Of a stretch of DNA of 64,000 nucleotides, positions 53,353 through 60,976 are shown in pieces. The notes beneath the pieces are model-generated. The model made no database searches and was not told where the DNA came from. It saw nothing but the letters and a program-made list of their open reading frames with translations. Made by a program: the position numbers and the translations under genes. The stretch comes from Burkholderia sp. FERM BP-3421 (GTDB lineage: Bacteria > Pseudomonadota > Gammaproteobacteria > Burkholderiales > Burkholderiaceae). The stretch lies in NCBI RefSeq assembly GCF_028657905.1, contig NZ_CP117781.1, forward strand, positions 1,364,001 to 1,428,000, written 5' to 3'. Position 1 is the first letter of the stretch. Each line of letters starts with the position of its first letter.

Positions 53353-55589
53353 CAGTAGCGCGCGTTCAGCGTGACGTACGCCGAGCGGCCCGGCGCGATC
53401 GACGCGTAGTGCGCCGGATACGCCTGGTCGAAGTAGCTGCGGTTGAACAGGTTCTGCACGTTGAGCTGCACGTCGAACTTCTTGTTGATCTGGTACTGCG
53501 CCATCGCATCGAAGCGCCAGTACGACGGCACCGCCCGCAGGTTCGCCGTGTCGCCGAACACCTTCGACATATAGAACGCGCCGCCGCCGACCGTGAACTT
53601 CGGCGTCACGTCGTAGTTGGTCCACAGCGTGAAGCTGTGCTTGGGCGTGTTCGGGAACTGGTTGCCGTCGTCGGCCGTGTTCTTGCCGTTGTCGCGCAGT
53701 TCGCTCTTCAGGTAGGTGTAGCCGCCATAAACCTGCCATGCGCGGGTCAGCTGGCCCGCGATGCCGAGTTCGAGGCCCTGCACGCGCTTGTTGCCGACCA
53801 TCGCGTACTGGTTGTTCGGCAGCGTGACGCGGGCGTTGGTGGTATCGATCTGGAACAGGGCGGCCGTCAGTGCGAGCTTGTCGTTCAGCACGTTCCACTT
53901 GGTGCCCAGCTCGATGCTGCGGTTCTTCTCCGGCGACATCTGGTCGGCGTTCGAGCCGACGCCGCCGCGGCCGGGCGTCAGCGATTGGGTTTCCGAGCCT
54001 TCGCCGAGCATCATGCCGGCCGGCGTCGACGAGGTCGCGTACGACGCGTAGATGCTGCTCGACTGGGTCGGCTTGAAGACGAGGCCGAGCTGCCAGTTCA
54101 CGAGCGTGTCGTCGCGGGTGTAGGTCTTGGAGCCGTTCGCGCGGGTGTCGGTGAAGCGGGTCGAGTAATCGTCGATCCGCACGCCGCCGTTCACGAGCCA
54201 GCGCGGCGTCAGCTCGACCGTGTCGAAGCCGTAGATCGACTTCGTAACCGTGCGCGCATGCGCCGGGTCGTTGTTCGCCTTGACCGAGCCGGCCCACGGA
54301 TCATTCGGGTTGGGCGACCACAGGCTCGTGCAGTTGTAGCCGGAAATCGCACCGATGCCCTGCTGGCAGATCTTGCCGGTGTCGGTGGCGACCGTGTACG
54401 AATCGCGCTTGCCCCATTCGCGCGACAGCTCGATCCCGGTCGTGAAGCTGTGCTTGAACGGGCCGGTGCGGAATTCGCCGAACAGTTCGGTCTGGTTCGC
54501 GATGCTGTTGATCGCGCTGTTGCGGTTGTTGTTGCGGCGCCAGACCTTGCCGTTGATCACGTTGCCCTGGCTGTCGTCGGGTTGGGTCCAGATGTAGTCC
54601 TGGGTCGATTCGGTGTAGCGCGTGGTGTTGCGCAGCGTCAGCGACGGCGTGATGTCGTGCTCGATCCGCACCGTCGTGATGTCCGAGGTGGTCTTGCGGA
54701 AGTCGCGGTTGACCAGGCCGTAGAAGTTGTGGCGGTCGACCGGGGCGGGGTAGATCGTGTCGACGTTCGCGGGCTTGTTGCCGGTCGTGTAGAAGTACGG
54801 GATGCCGCCGTCGGGCAGATCGTCGGTCGACAGGTGGTAGTAGCTCGCGGTGACGCGGGTCGCCGTGCCGAGGCCGAACGCGACCGACGGGGCAACGCCC
54901 CAGCGCTCGTTGTTCACCGCATCGCGGCCGGCCACGTCGTTGTTGTGGCTCATCAGGTTCAGGCGGAACGCCGCGTGTTCGGAGAACTGCCAGTTGCCGT
55001 CCGCCGTGAAGCGCCGGTAGCGGTCGGTGCCGAGGCCCGCGCTGCCCGCCGCGGTGGTGCCGAGGTGCGGCATCTTGGTGACGGTGTTGATGCTGCCGCC
55101 CGCGCCGCCGCGGCCGCCGAACGCGCCGTCGGAGCCGCGCGTGACCTCGATGGTCTCGGTGTTGAAGATCTCGCGCGTGGTCGCGCCGGCATCGCGCATG
55201 CCGTCGACGAACATGCTGCCCTGCGTGTCGTAGCCGCGCAGGAACGGGCGATCGCCAAGCGGATTACCGCCTTCACCCGCGCCGAACGTGATGCCGGGCA
55301 CGGTGCGCAGCGCCTCGGCCAGGGTCGTCGCGCCGGTGCTGCGGATCAGTTCCTGTGGAATCACGGTGACCGATTTCGGCGTATCGACGAGCGGCGCGGT
55401 GAACTTGATCGACGACGCGGTATCCGCCTTGAAGCCGTGGTCGGCCTGGCCTTTCACCTGGATCGGCGCGAGATGGTTTTCTGCGGTGGCGGGCGGCGCG
55501 GCATCCTGGGCGAATGCCGGCGTGGCGGCGAGCACGCCGCAAAGCGTGGTGAACTGGCCGAGCTTGCGCTCGTCGATACGCGACTTCAT
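53352..55589 (-). CDS. TonB-dependent siderophore receptor (Fiu/PiuA-like), 745 aa
   Basis: Outer-membrane gated channel for ferric siderophores, energised by TonB. After a signal peptide (ending AFA-QDA) come the plug domain (VDTPKSVTVIPQELIRSTGA, FLRGYDTQGSMFVDGMRDAG, IEVTRGSDGAFGGRGGAGG) and a 22-strand barrel that ends in TLNARY with a C-terminal aromatic residue. The plug sequence follows the Fiu/PiuA group, which takes up catecholates and linear enterobactin fragments, consistent with the piuC neighbour. The ligand is inferred. A Fur-type box lies upstream. Confidence 0.92.
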   Translation of the reverse strand: MKSRIDERKLGQFTTLCGVLAATPAFAQDAAPPATAENHLAPIQVKGQADHGFKADTASSIKFTAPLVDTPKSVTVIPQELIRSTGATTLAEALRTVPGITFGAGEGGNPLGDRPFLRGYDTQGSMFVDGMRDAGATTREIFNTETIEVTRGSDGAFGGRGGAGGSINTVTKMPHLGTTAAGSAGLGTDRYRRFTADGNWQFSEHAAFRLNLMSHNNDVAGRDAVNNERWGVAPSVAFGLGTATRVTASYYHLSTDDLPDGGIPYFYTTGNKPANVDTIYPAPVDRHNFYGLVNRDFRKTTSDITTVRIEHDITPSLTLRNTTRYTESTQDYIWTQPDDSQGNVINGKVWRRNNNRNSAINSIANQTELFGEFRTGPFKHSFTTGIELSREWGKRDSYTVATDTGKICQQGIGAISGYNCTSLWSPNPNDPWAGSVKANNDPAHARTVTKSIYGFDTVELTPRWLVNGGVRIDDYSTRFTDTRANGSKTYTRDDTLVNWQLGLVFKPTQSSSIYASYATSSTPAGMMLGEGSETQSLTPGRGGVGSNADQMSPEKNRSIELGTKWNVLNDKLALTAALFQIDTTNARVTLPNNQYAMVGNKRVQGLELGIAGQLTRAWQVYGGYTYLKSELRDNGKNTADDGNQFPNTPKHSFTLWTNYDVTPKFTVGGGAFYMSKVFGDTANLRAVPSYWRFDAMAQYQINKKFDVQLNVQNLFNRSYFDQAYPAHYASIAPGRSAYVTLNARY

Positions 55590-55704
55590 GAACGGTTATT
55601 CCTTGTGCCGGAGCGTGATGGAAAGGCCGCCGTGTTGCGCTTGGCGACCTCGTCACATTTATTACAGATTGTTTTCGATGGGCATTCTAGTGAATAACTT
55701 CATG

Positions 55705-55723
55705 AATGAGAAGCGTTCTTGTT
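55705..55723 (-). promoter_or_regulatory. Candidate Fur box upstream of the siderophore receptor operon
   Basis: AATGAGAAGCGTTCTTGTT has TGAGAA and TTCTT half-sites around a short centre, similar to the 7-1-7 Fur pattern TGATAAT-N-ATTATCA with several mismatches. Located about 115 bp before the start of an iron-uptake operon. Sequence match only. Confidence 0.4.
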
Positions 55724-55885
55724 ACGTATTCTTGAACAAATCTCAAATTCGCAGCCAAATTGACGCAACGTCGGCGAAAAATGCGGGGCTCGATTCAGAC
55801 GGGCAAGGCGGCGCGCGGCCGCGACGGCCGGCGTGGAACGGCGCCGGGCAGGGGGCCCGGCGCCGATGTGTAACAGATGGGAGGC

Positions 55886-57178
55886 TTAGTCGACGCCGTG
55901 GAACACCGCGTCCTCGGGGCCGAGGTACGCGGGCGGGCGCCACGCGGCGTCGCGCATCGAATGCGGCACCTGGTGCTCGACGCCCAGCAGCACCGCGAAG
56001 ATCGCCATCCGCACCGGAATGCCGTTGTCGGTCTGGCGGAAGATCGCGAGGCGCGGGTCGCGGTTCAGGTCGGTCGACAGGTCGTTCGCGCCGGGTCGGC
56101 TGTCGCGCGGCAGCGGGTGCATGATCAGCGTGTCGGGGCCGCACACCGCGTCGACGAGCGCCTGGTTGATCTGGAAATCCGGGGTGTAGCCCTCGAACGA
56201 TTCGTCGGTGAAGCGCTCCTTCTGGATCCGCGTCGCGTAGACGACGTCCGCGCCCGCGAGGCCCTTCGCGAGGTCCTGGGTCTGTTCGACCACGTGGCCG
56301 TGGCGCGAGATCTGGTCGAGGATGTAGGCCGGCATCTCCAGCATCGGCGGCGACACCAGCGTGAACTTCAGGCCGCGATACAGCGCGAGCAGCTTGACGA
56401 GCGAGTGGACGGTGCGGCCGTATTTCAGGTCGCCGACGAGCGCGATGTGCGCGCCGTCGACGATCTTGCCGAGCCGCGAGAACTCGCGCTGGATCGTGTA
56501 CAGGTCGAGCAGCGCCTGGCTCGGATGCTCGCCGGGGCCGTCGCCGCCGTTGATCACGGGCAGGTTGATCGCGCGCGCGAACTCGGCCACGGAGCCTTGC
56601 TCGGGATGGCGGATCACGAGCGCGTCGACGTAGCCCGCCATCACGCGGCTCGTGTCGTAGATCGATTCACCCTTCGCCATCGACGAGAACGTGAAGCCGG
56701 TGGTGTCGCACACCGAGCCGCCGAGCCGGCAGAATGCCGCGCCGAACGACACGCGCGTGCGCGTGCTGGCCTCGAAGAACAGGTTGCCGAGCACCGCGCC
56801 TTCCAGCACCCGCGAGATCTTGTGGCGGCGGGCGATCGGCTGCATCACGTCGGCGACGCGGAACAGCGCCTCGACCGAGTCGCGCGAGAACTGGTCGACC
56901 GACAGCAGCTGCGGCTTGCCCTCGAACAGGAATTGGTGCGATGCGCTCTGGGAATCTACGCTTTGCGTATATCCGTCGGCCGGGGCGGCGTGGGTGACGA
57001 TTTCCGACACGAAGCGCTCGACGATCTCCGGCATGCTGCGCGATTCCTGCGAATCGTCGGGCAAGAGCCACGTGTCGAGGGCGCGTCGGCTGACGCCGAT
57101 ACGGTTCGCGAACGCTTCGCGGGTCATGTTGAGGCGGCGCATCGCGTCGCGGAGGAACGCTTGTTGAGGGACGGTCAT
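55886..57178 (-). CDS. pyrB: Aspartate carbamoyltransferase with N-terminal helix-turn-helix domain, 430 aa
   Basis: Joins aspartate and carbamoyl phosphate in de novo pyrimidine synthesis. The catalytic part (about residues 80-430) has FFEASTRTRVSFG, MAKGESIYDTSRVM, HPSQALLDLY, VGDLKYGRTVHSL and IMHPLPRDS, all needed for activity. Unlike the usual 310-residue PyrB, it has about 80 extra N-terminal residues whose first 40 read as a helix-turn-helix (AFLRDAMRRLNMTREAFANR, then IGVSRRALDTWLL), followed by a linker near residues 60-80. No pyrC or regulatory pyrI is adjacent. GAAGG precedes the start. The promoter holds a perfect inverted repeat (57199-57219) and the linker-coding DNA holds a near copy (56953-56973), which suggests autoregulation by the HTH. 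Confidence 0.9.
   Translation of the reverse strand: MTVPQQAFLRDAMRRLNMTREAFANRIGVSRRALDTWLLPDDSQESRSMPEIVERFVSEIVTHAAPADGYTQSVDSQSASHQFLFEGKPQLLSVDQFSRDSVEALFRVADVMQPIARRHKISRVLEGAVLGNLFFEASTRTRVSFGAAFCRLGGSVCDTTGFTFSSMAKGESIYDTSRVMAGYVDALVIRHPEQGSVAEFARAINLPVINGGDGPGEHPSQALLDLYTIQREFSRLGKIVDGAHIALVGDLKYGRTVHSLVKLLALYRGLKFTLVSPPMLEMPAYILDQISRHGHVVEQTQDLAKGLAGADVVYATRIQKERFTDESFEGYTPDFQINQALVDAVCGPDTLIMHPLPRDSRPGANDLSTDLNRDPRLAIFRQTDNGIPVRMAIFAVLLGVEHQVPHSMRDAAWRPPAYLGPEDAVFHGVD
56953..56973 (-). promoter_or_regulatory. Second inverted-repeat operator inside pyrB, near-perfect copy
   Basis: AATCTACGC and GCGTATATC around TTT match the promoter repeat in 16 of 18 arm positions, with the same 3-bp spacer, centred 246 bp away. 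It falls in codons of the linker between HTH and enzyme (GYTQSVDS), where protein constraints are weak. Confidence 0.6.
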
Positions 57179-57198
57179 CGGATGGCCTTCGGTGATGA

Positions 57199-57219
57199 AA
57201 TATACGCGGTGCGTATATT
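57199..57219 (-). promoter_or_regulatory. Perfect inverted repeat (operator) over the pyrB promoter
   Basis: Arms AATATACGC and GCGTATATT are perfect complements around a 3-bp GGT centre. It overlaps the -10 element and the likely start point, so a bound protein would block transcription. The HTH at the N-terminus of PyrB is the obvious candidate ligand (inference). Confidence 0.7.
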
Positions 57220-57242
57220 AGGTCGGCGCCGGCCAAAGTCAA
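57215..57242 (-). promoter_or_regulatory. Sigma70-type promoter of pyrB
   Basis: On the minus strand TTGACT (57242-57237), 16 bp, and TAATAT (57220-57215), close to the consensus, about 35-40 bp before the pyrB start. Confidence 0.65.
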
Positions 57243-57410
57243 GAGAAACGTGTCCCCCAGGGGGCATGTGCGCGCTTCACCACGTTCGCTGTGCAATCGG
57301 ATGCAGCGGCGCGACGGGTCCGTATAATCGGGACCGGTCCCCGCCCGATTGCGCGGCGGCATGCGTCGACGGCTCGCGGGCGCGAGCCCTTCTTTCCAAG
57401 GAGATTGCGA

Positions 57411-57545
57411 ATGACTCGCTCGATTGCTGCAGTACTGCTGATCCTCACCGCCGCGCTCGCCGGCTGCAATACGATCGCCGGCGCCGGCCAGGACATCTCG
57501 AAGGGGGGCCAGGCGATTTCGGATACGGCCGAAAAGGCGAAGTAA
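57411..57545 (+). CDS. Entericidin-family small lipoprotein, 44 aa
   Basis: Tiny membrane lipoprotein of the EcnA/EcnB family: MTRSIAAVLLILTAALAGC with lipobox, then NTIAGAGQDISKGGQAISD and charged end TAEKAK. AAGGAG lies just before the ATG and a strong terminator follows. Entericidins were described as a stationary-phase antidote/toxin pair in Escherichia coli; here only one member is present and its role is open. Confidence 0.88.
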   Translation: MTRSIAAVLLILTAALAGCNTIAGAGQDISKGGQAISDTAEKAK

Positions 57546-57571
57546 GTCCGGCTGTTCGAAGCGCCGCATCA

Positions 57572-57598
57572 CGGGCCCGCTTGCGCGGGCCCGTTTTC
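57572..57598 (+). terminator. Rho-independent terminator after entericidin gene
   Basis: Stem CGGGCCCGC / GCGGGCCCG with loop TTGC, followed by TTTT, 26 bp after the stop. Confidence 0.85.
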
Positions 57599-57622
57599 AT
57601 TTGGGGAGGCGGGTCTTGCCGC

Positions 57623-58378
57623 TCAGGCGCGCACGATCGTCGCGCCCGCCGCGACGAGCGACTCGACGTGCGCCGCATCCGCGTCGCGCTCGACCACGAT
57701 CGAGGTCGCGAGCGACAGGGCGCCGATCTGGTATTGCGAGGCCGCGTTGAGCTTGTCGGCGGACGCGAGCACGATGGTTTCCGCCGCGTGCGACGCCAGC
57801 GCGCGCTTCATGTAGGCCTCCTCCAGGTCGCCGGTGCTGAGCCCCGCGCGCGGGTGCACGCCCGTCACGCCCATGAAGTAGAGATCGGCGCGGATGGCCG
57901 AGAGCGCCTCGAGCGCGGCCGCGCCGACCGTGACGATCGAATGCTTGAAGAGCCGCCCGCCGATCACGATCACCTCGACGCCCGGATGCGCGACCAGCTC
58001 GACCGCGACGCTCGGGCTGTGCGTGACGACCGTGGCTTTCAGCGCGGGCGGCAACTGGCGCGCGAGTTCGACGGCGGTGGTGCCGCCGTCGAGGATCACC
58101 ACCTGACCGTCCCCGATCAGGCGCGCGGCGGCTTGCGCGAGCGCGCGCTTGCCGTCGGATTCGAGCGGCACGCGCCGCGCGTAGTCGGCGTCGGCGGCCG
58201 ACGCGGGCAGCGCGCCGCCGTGCACGCGCTGCAGCTTGCCTTCGGCGGCCAGCTCGCGCAGGTCGCGCCGGATCGTATCCTCGGATACGCCGAAGGTTTC
58301 GCTCAACTGCTTGGCCAGCACCTGGCCGTCACGCCGCAGCGCGGTGAGGATCGCGGTTTTTCTCTGGTCGGTGAGCAT
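57623..58378 (-). CDS. DeoR-family transcriptional regulator, 251 aa
   Basis: Sugar-catabolism type repressor. HTH at the N-terminus: QRKTAILTALRRDGQVLAKQ, LSETFGVSEDTIRRDLRELA, EGKLQRVHGGA, followed by the DeoR C-terminal phosphosugar-binding domain (VVILDGGTTAVELARQLP, IGGRLFKHSIVTVGA and DLYFMGVTGVH). The ligand is usually a phosphorylated sugar; here unknown. It is divergent from the NudK-type gene with 84 bp between them. TGCACGAAAA and TGCAT-type short repeats in that gap may be its sites. Confidence 0.9.
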   Translation of the reverse strand: MLTDQRKTAILTALRRDGQVLAKQLSETFGVSEDTIRRDLRELAAEGKLQRVHGGALPASAADADYARRVPLESDGKRALAQAAARLIGDGQVVILDGGTTAVELARQLPPALKATVVTHSPSVAVELVAHPGVEVIVIGGRLFKHSIVTVGAAALEALSAIRADLYFMGVTGVHPRAGLSTGDLEEAYMKRALASHAAETIVLASADKLNAASQYQIGALSLATSIVVERDADAAHVESLVAAGATIVRA

Positions 58379-58462
58379 CGGTTGGGCTTGCACGAAAATT
58401 CTTGTTTTTGCATGAATCTGCACGATACCATCGGGTCTCGATTTCGACAACGGAGACGAACG

Positions 58463-59071
58463 ATGACCCCGACCGCCGAGCGCGTGCGCATCCTGAAGAC
58501 CGAGGTGCTGTCCGACGATTGGTACGTGCTCAAGAAGACCACCTTCGATTTCCTGCGTCGCGACCAGGTGTGGCAGCGACAGAGCCGGGAAACCTACGAT
58601 CGCGGCAACGGCGCGACGATCCTGCTGCGCGACCGCGCGCGCGACACCGTGCTGCTGGTGCGGCAGTTCCGCTTGCCGGCGTTCGTCAACGGGCACGACG
58701 GGATGCTGCTGGAGGCGCCGGCCGGGCTGCTCGACCGCGCGACGCCGGATGCACGCATCCGCGAGGAGGTCGAAGAGGAGACGGGGTATCGCGTCGAACG
58801 GGTGGAGAAGGTGTTCGAGGCGTTCATGAGCCCCGGATCGGTGACCGAGAAGCTGTTCTTCTTCGTCGCCGACTACGACGCGGGCGCCAAGGTCGGCGGC
58901 GGCGGCGGCGTCGAGGCGGAGGGCGAGGATATCGAAGTGGTCGAACTGACGCTCGACGAGGCGCTCGCGATGGTCGGGCGCGGCGAGATCGTCGATGGCA
59001 AGACCATCATGCTGCTGCAGTACGCGGCGCTGGCGCGGCGCGCGCGGACGCTGGGCGAGGTGCGCGGCTGA
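58463..59071 (+). CDS. nudK: NUDIX hydrolase, GDP-mannose pyrophosphatase type (NudK), 202 aa
   Basis: Hydrolyses nucleoside diphosphate sugars, likely GDP-mannose, to sugar phosphate and nucleotide. The NUDIX box lies in EAPAGLLDRATPDARIREEV with the REEVEEETGY core. The N-terminal KKTTFDFLRRDQVWQRQSRE-type strand and the later YMSPG-like FEAFMSPGSVTEKLFFFVADY segment match NudK rather than ADP-ribose pyrophosphatase. The start has GGAGACGAACG upstream. Divergent from the DeoR regulator. Confidence 0.88.
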   Translation: MTPTAERVRILKTEVLSDDWYVLKKTTFDFLRRDQVWQRQSRETYDRGNGATILLRDRARDTVLLVRQFRLPAFVNGHDGMLLEAPAGLLDRATPDARIREEVEEETGYRVERVEKVFEAFMSPGSVTEKLFFFVADYDAGAKVGGGGGVEAEGEDIEVVELTLDEALAMVGRGEIVDGKTIMLLQYAALARRARTLGEVRG

Positions 59072-59228
59072 GCACGCGGGCGGCGGCGCGGGGTGTCCGG
59101 GGCGGCGGCGGGACGGACGGCCGGCCAGTGCGTGACGATGTCGGGTGGCGGGACGTGGGGCCCGGTGTTCGCGCTGCCGGGTCGTCGCACGTAGCCGGCA
59201 CGCCTGTCGGGTGCGTGCCGGCCGGGCC

Positions 59229-60197
59229 TCATTGGGCATCGGGCGTCGCCGGGCGGCAGCCGTGCTCCGGGTGGGCGGCCGCATCGGGCGGGCGGGCATT
59301 GCCGCGGTGGGCCTTTCCGGTCCGGCGCGGCAGCGCGCCCATCATGACGCCCGCCAGCACGAGCGACAGGCCGGCCATGCGCGCGGCGCCCAGCGGCTCG
59401 GCGAATGCGAGCGCGGCCAGCACCACGGCCGACGCCGGCGCGAGGGCGGTGAACAGGGCGGCTTCGGTGCCGCTCGTGCGCGCGGAGCCCGCGTACCACA
59501 GCAGATAGCCGAGTACGGTCGGCACCAGCGCGTAGTACGTGATCGCGGCCAGTGCGCCGAGGCTCGGCGCGATGTGCATCGCGCGCCATTCGAAGGCGGC
59601 CGGCACGAGCGACAGCGCGAGACCGAGGCCCGCCATCGTCGTCGACAGCGCGAGTGGCGCGAGCGCTTGCGTGAGGCGGCGGTTCAGCAGGATGAACACG
59701 GCTTCGCACGCGACCGCCGCCAGCACCAGGAGATCACCCGCGAGCGCGCGCCACGACCATGACGCGCTGCTGTCGAGCGTCACGGCCAGCGCGCCCGCGG
59801 TGGCGAGCGCGGCCGCGCACCAGTCGCGCGGAGTCTGGCGTTCGCCGAGCAGCAGCGCGGCGCACAGGGTCGACATCGCGGGCAGGGTGCCGAGCATGAT
59901 GCCGGCATCGATGGCGGACGACAGATGCGTGCCGGCGATCAGCAGCACCGTGTAGCCGACCGCGCCGGCGGCGGCCTGCGCGAGCAGCAGCAGGCGGTCG
60001 CGTCGCGCGGGGCGCGGCCATGCTGTGCGGCGCAAGCGCATCAGCATACAGAACAGCGGCAGGGCGATCGCGAATCGCAGCGCGGTGGCGGTGAAGGGAG
60101 GGAGGCTGTCGCCCGCGAGGCGGCTCGCGACGACGGTGCTGCCCACGCCGAGCATCGCGAGCGACAGGTAGAGGTATCCGACATATCTTGAGTTCAT
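59229..60197 (-). CDS. EamA-family (DMT superfamily) inner-membrane transporter, 322 aa
   Basis: Drug/metabolite exporter with ten predicted helices in two EamA halves (residues about 5-140 and 150-290). The start at 60197 gives the usual short N-terminus followed by YLYLSLAMLGVGSTVVASRL; a longer upstream frame contains non-membrane leader. Members export amino acids, metabolites or toxic compounds; the substrate is unknown. The C-terminal 30 residues are hydrophilic, rich in His, Arg, Pro. Confidence 0.87.
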   Translation of the reverse strand: MNSRYVGYLYLSLAMLGVGSTVVASRLAGDSLPPFTATALRFAIALPLFCMLMRLRRTAWPRPARRDRLLLLAQAAAGAVGYTVLLIAGTHLSSAIDAGIMLGTLPAMSTLCAALLLGERQTPRDWCAAALATAGALAVTLDSSASWSWRALAGDLLVLAAVACEAVFILLNRRLTQALAPLALSTTMAGLGLALSLVPAAFEWRAMHIAPSLGALAAITYYALVPTVLGYLLWYAGSARTSGTEAALFTALAPASAVVLAALAFAEPLGAARMAGLSLVLAGVMMGALPRRTGKAHRGNARPPDAAAHPEHGCRPATPDAQ

Positions 60198-60976
60198 GGC
60201 CGCGATCGTGCGCCGTGGATGCGCGGGCGTCTTGAACGGAATTGCGGAGGGGCGGGCGTGCGTCGCCCGCGGCCCGGCATCGTCAGCCATGACGAGTAGA
60301 CGCAGGACATGGCGGTTCGCATTCGCCACCAGCCAGCCAAAGGCGCGGGAAGGCTTCGCGAAGGCGCGACCGTTTGGGACCGCGCTCCATCGCCAGGCGC
60401 GCCGTTTCCGGGCGACGTTTCTGAATTCCATCTGCGCCGAGTGGGGCGCCATGGGCCGCATCCACCGCGCAAACTATATTCAATAGCGCCTTGTTTGGTG
60501 GCTTGGCGCGCTTTCATTTTGCGTGGATTAAGGTATTTTAATTCAAGGTGGGGGATTCCATCCTTGGTCAGGTTTTTCGATATTTAAAGATTTTTGAGTT
60601 TTGAATATATTTTTTGAAGTGATTGATTGATATTTTTATGGGTTGAGTTGTTGGCTGGTGGATGGTGGGCAGGAGGTGAACGCAGTGCCTCGCTTGGGTG
60701 GGCTGTCCGGGCAAGGGGGCACATCAGGCGCTGGGGGGTATTCTGAACGAGCAAGTCAATTATTTTGACATTGATTGCTGCGTGAGAGGGTATCGGATTT
60801 CTGAATTTTCGATTTTTATATCTAATGAATTGTAAATTTATCCGATAACTGTCAGTGATGACGATGGTTTGCCGGAGCGGGTGGGGTACTGTTTCGGCCG
60901 GAAAGCTTGAGGGGGGGCTTTCTGAATATGAGTGCGAAGTGTGGGCTGCGGGAATGGTCAGTTTTTTGGAGGGGTA
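60198..60976. other. Intergenic region before the GH3 gene
   Basis: No gene supported. The stretch 60480-60930 is markedly AT-richer than the surroundings, likely a long leader and promoter region for the GH3 gene. A GGAGGGG ribosome site is at about 60968. Confidence 0.4.

Noticed and set aside
53292..55697. Long plus-strand frame opposite the TonB receptor
   Set aside because: Antisense shadow of a well-supported receptor gene, with Arg/Val/Ala-rich composition.
55877..59071. A 1064-codon plus-strand frame across pyrB, entericidin, deoR and nudK
   Set aside because: Only its end (58463 onward) is protein-like; the remainder is antisense to pyrB and deoR.
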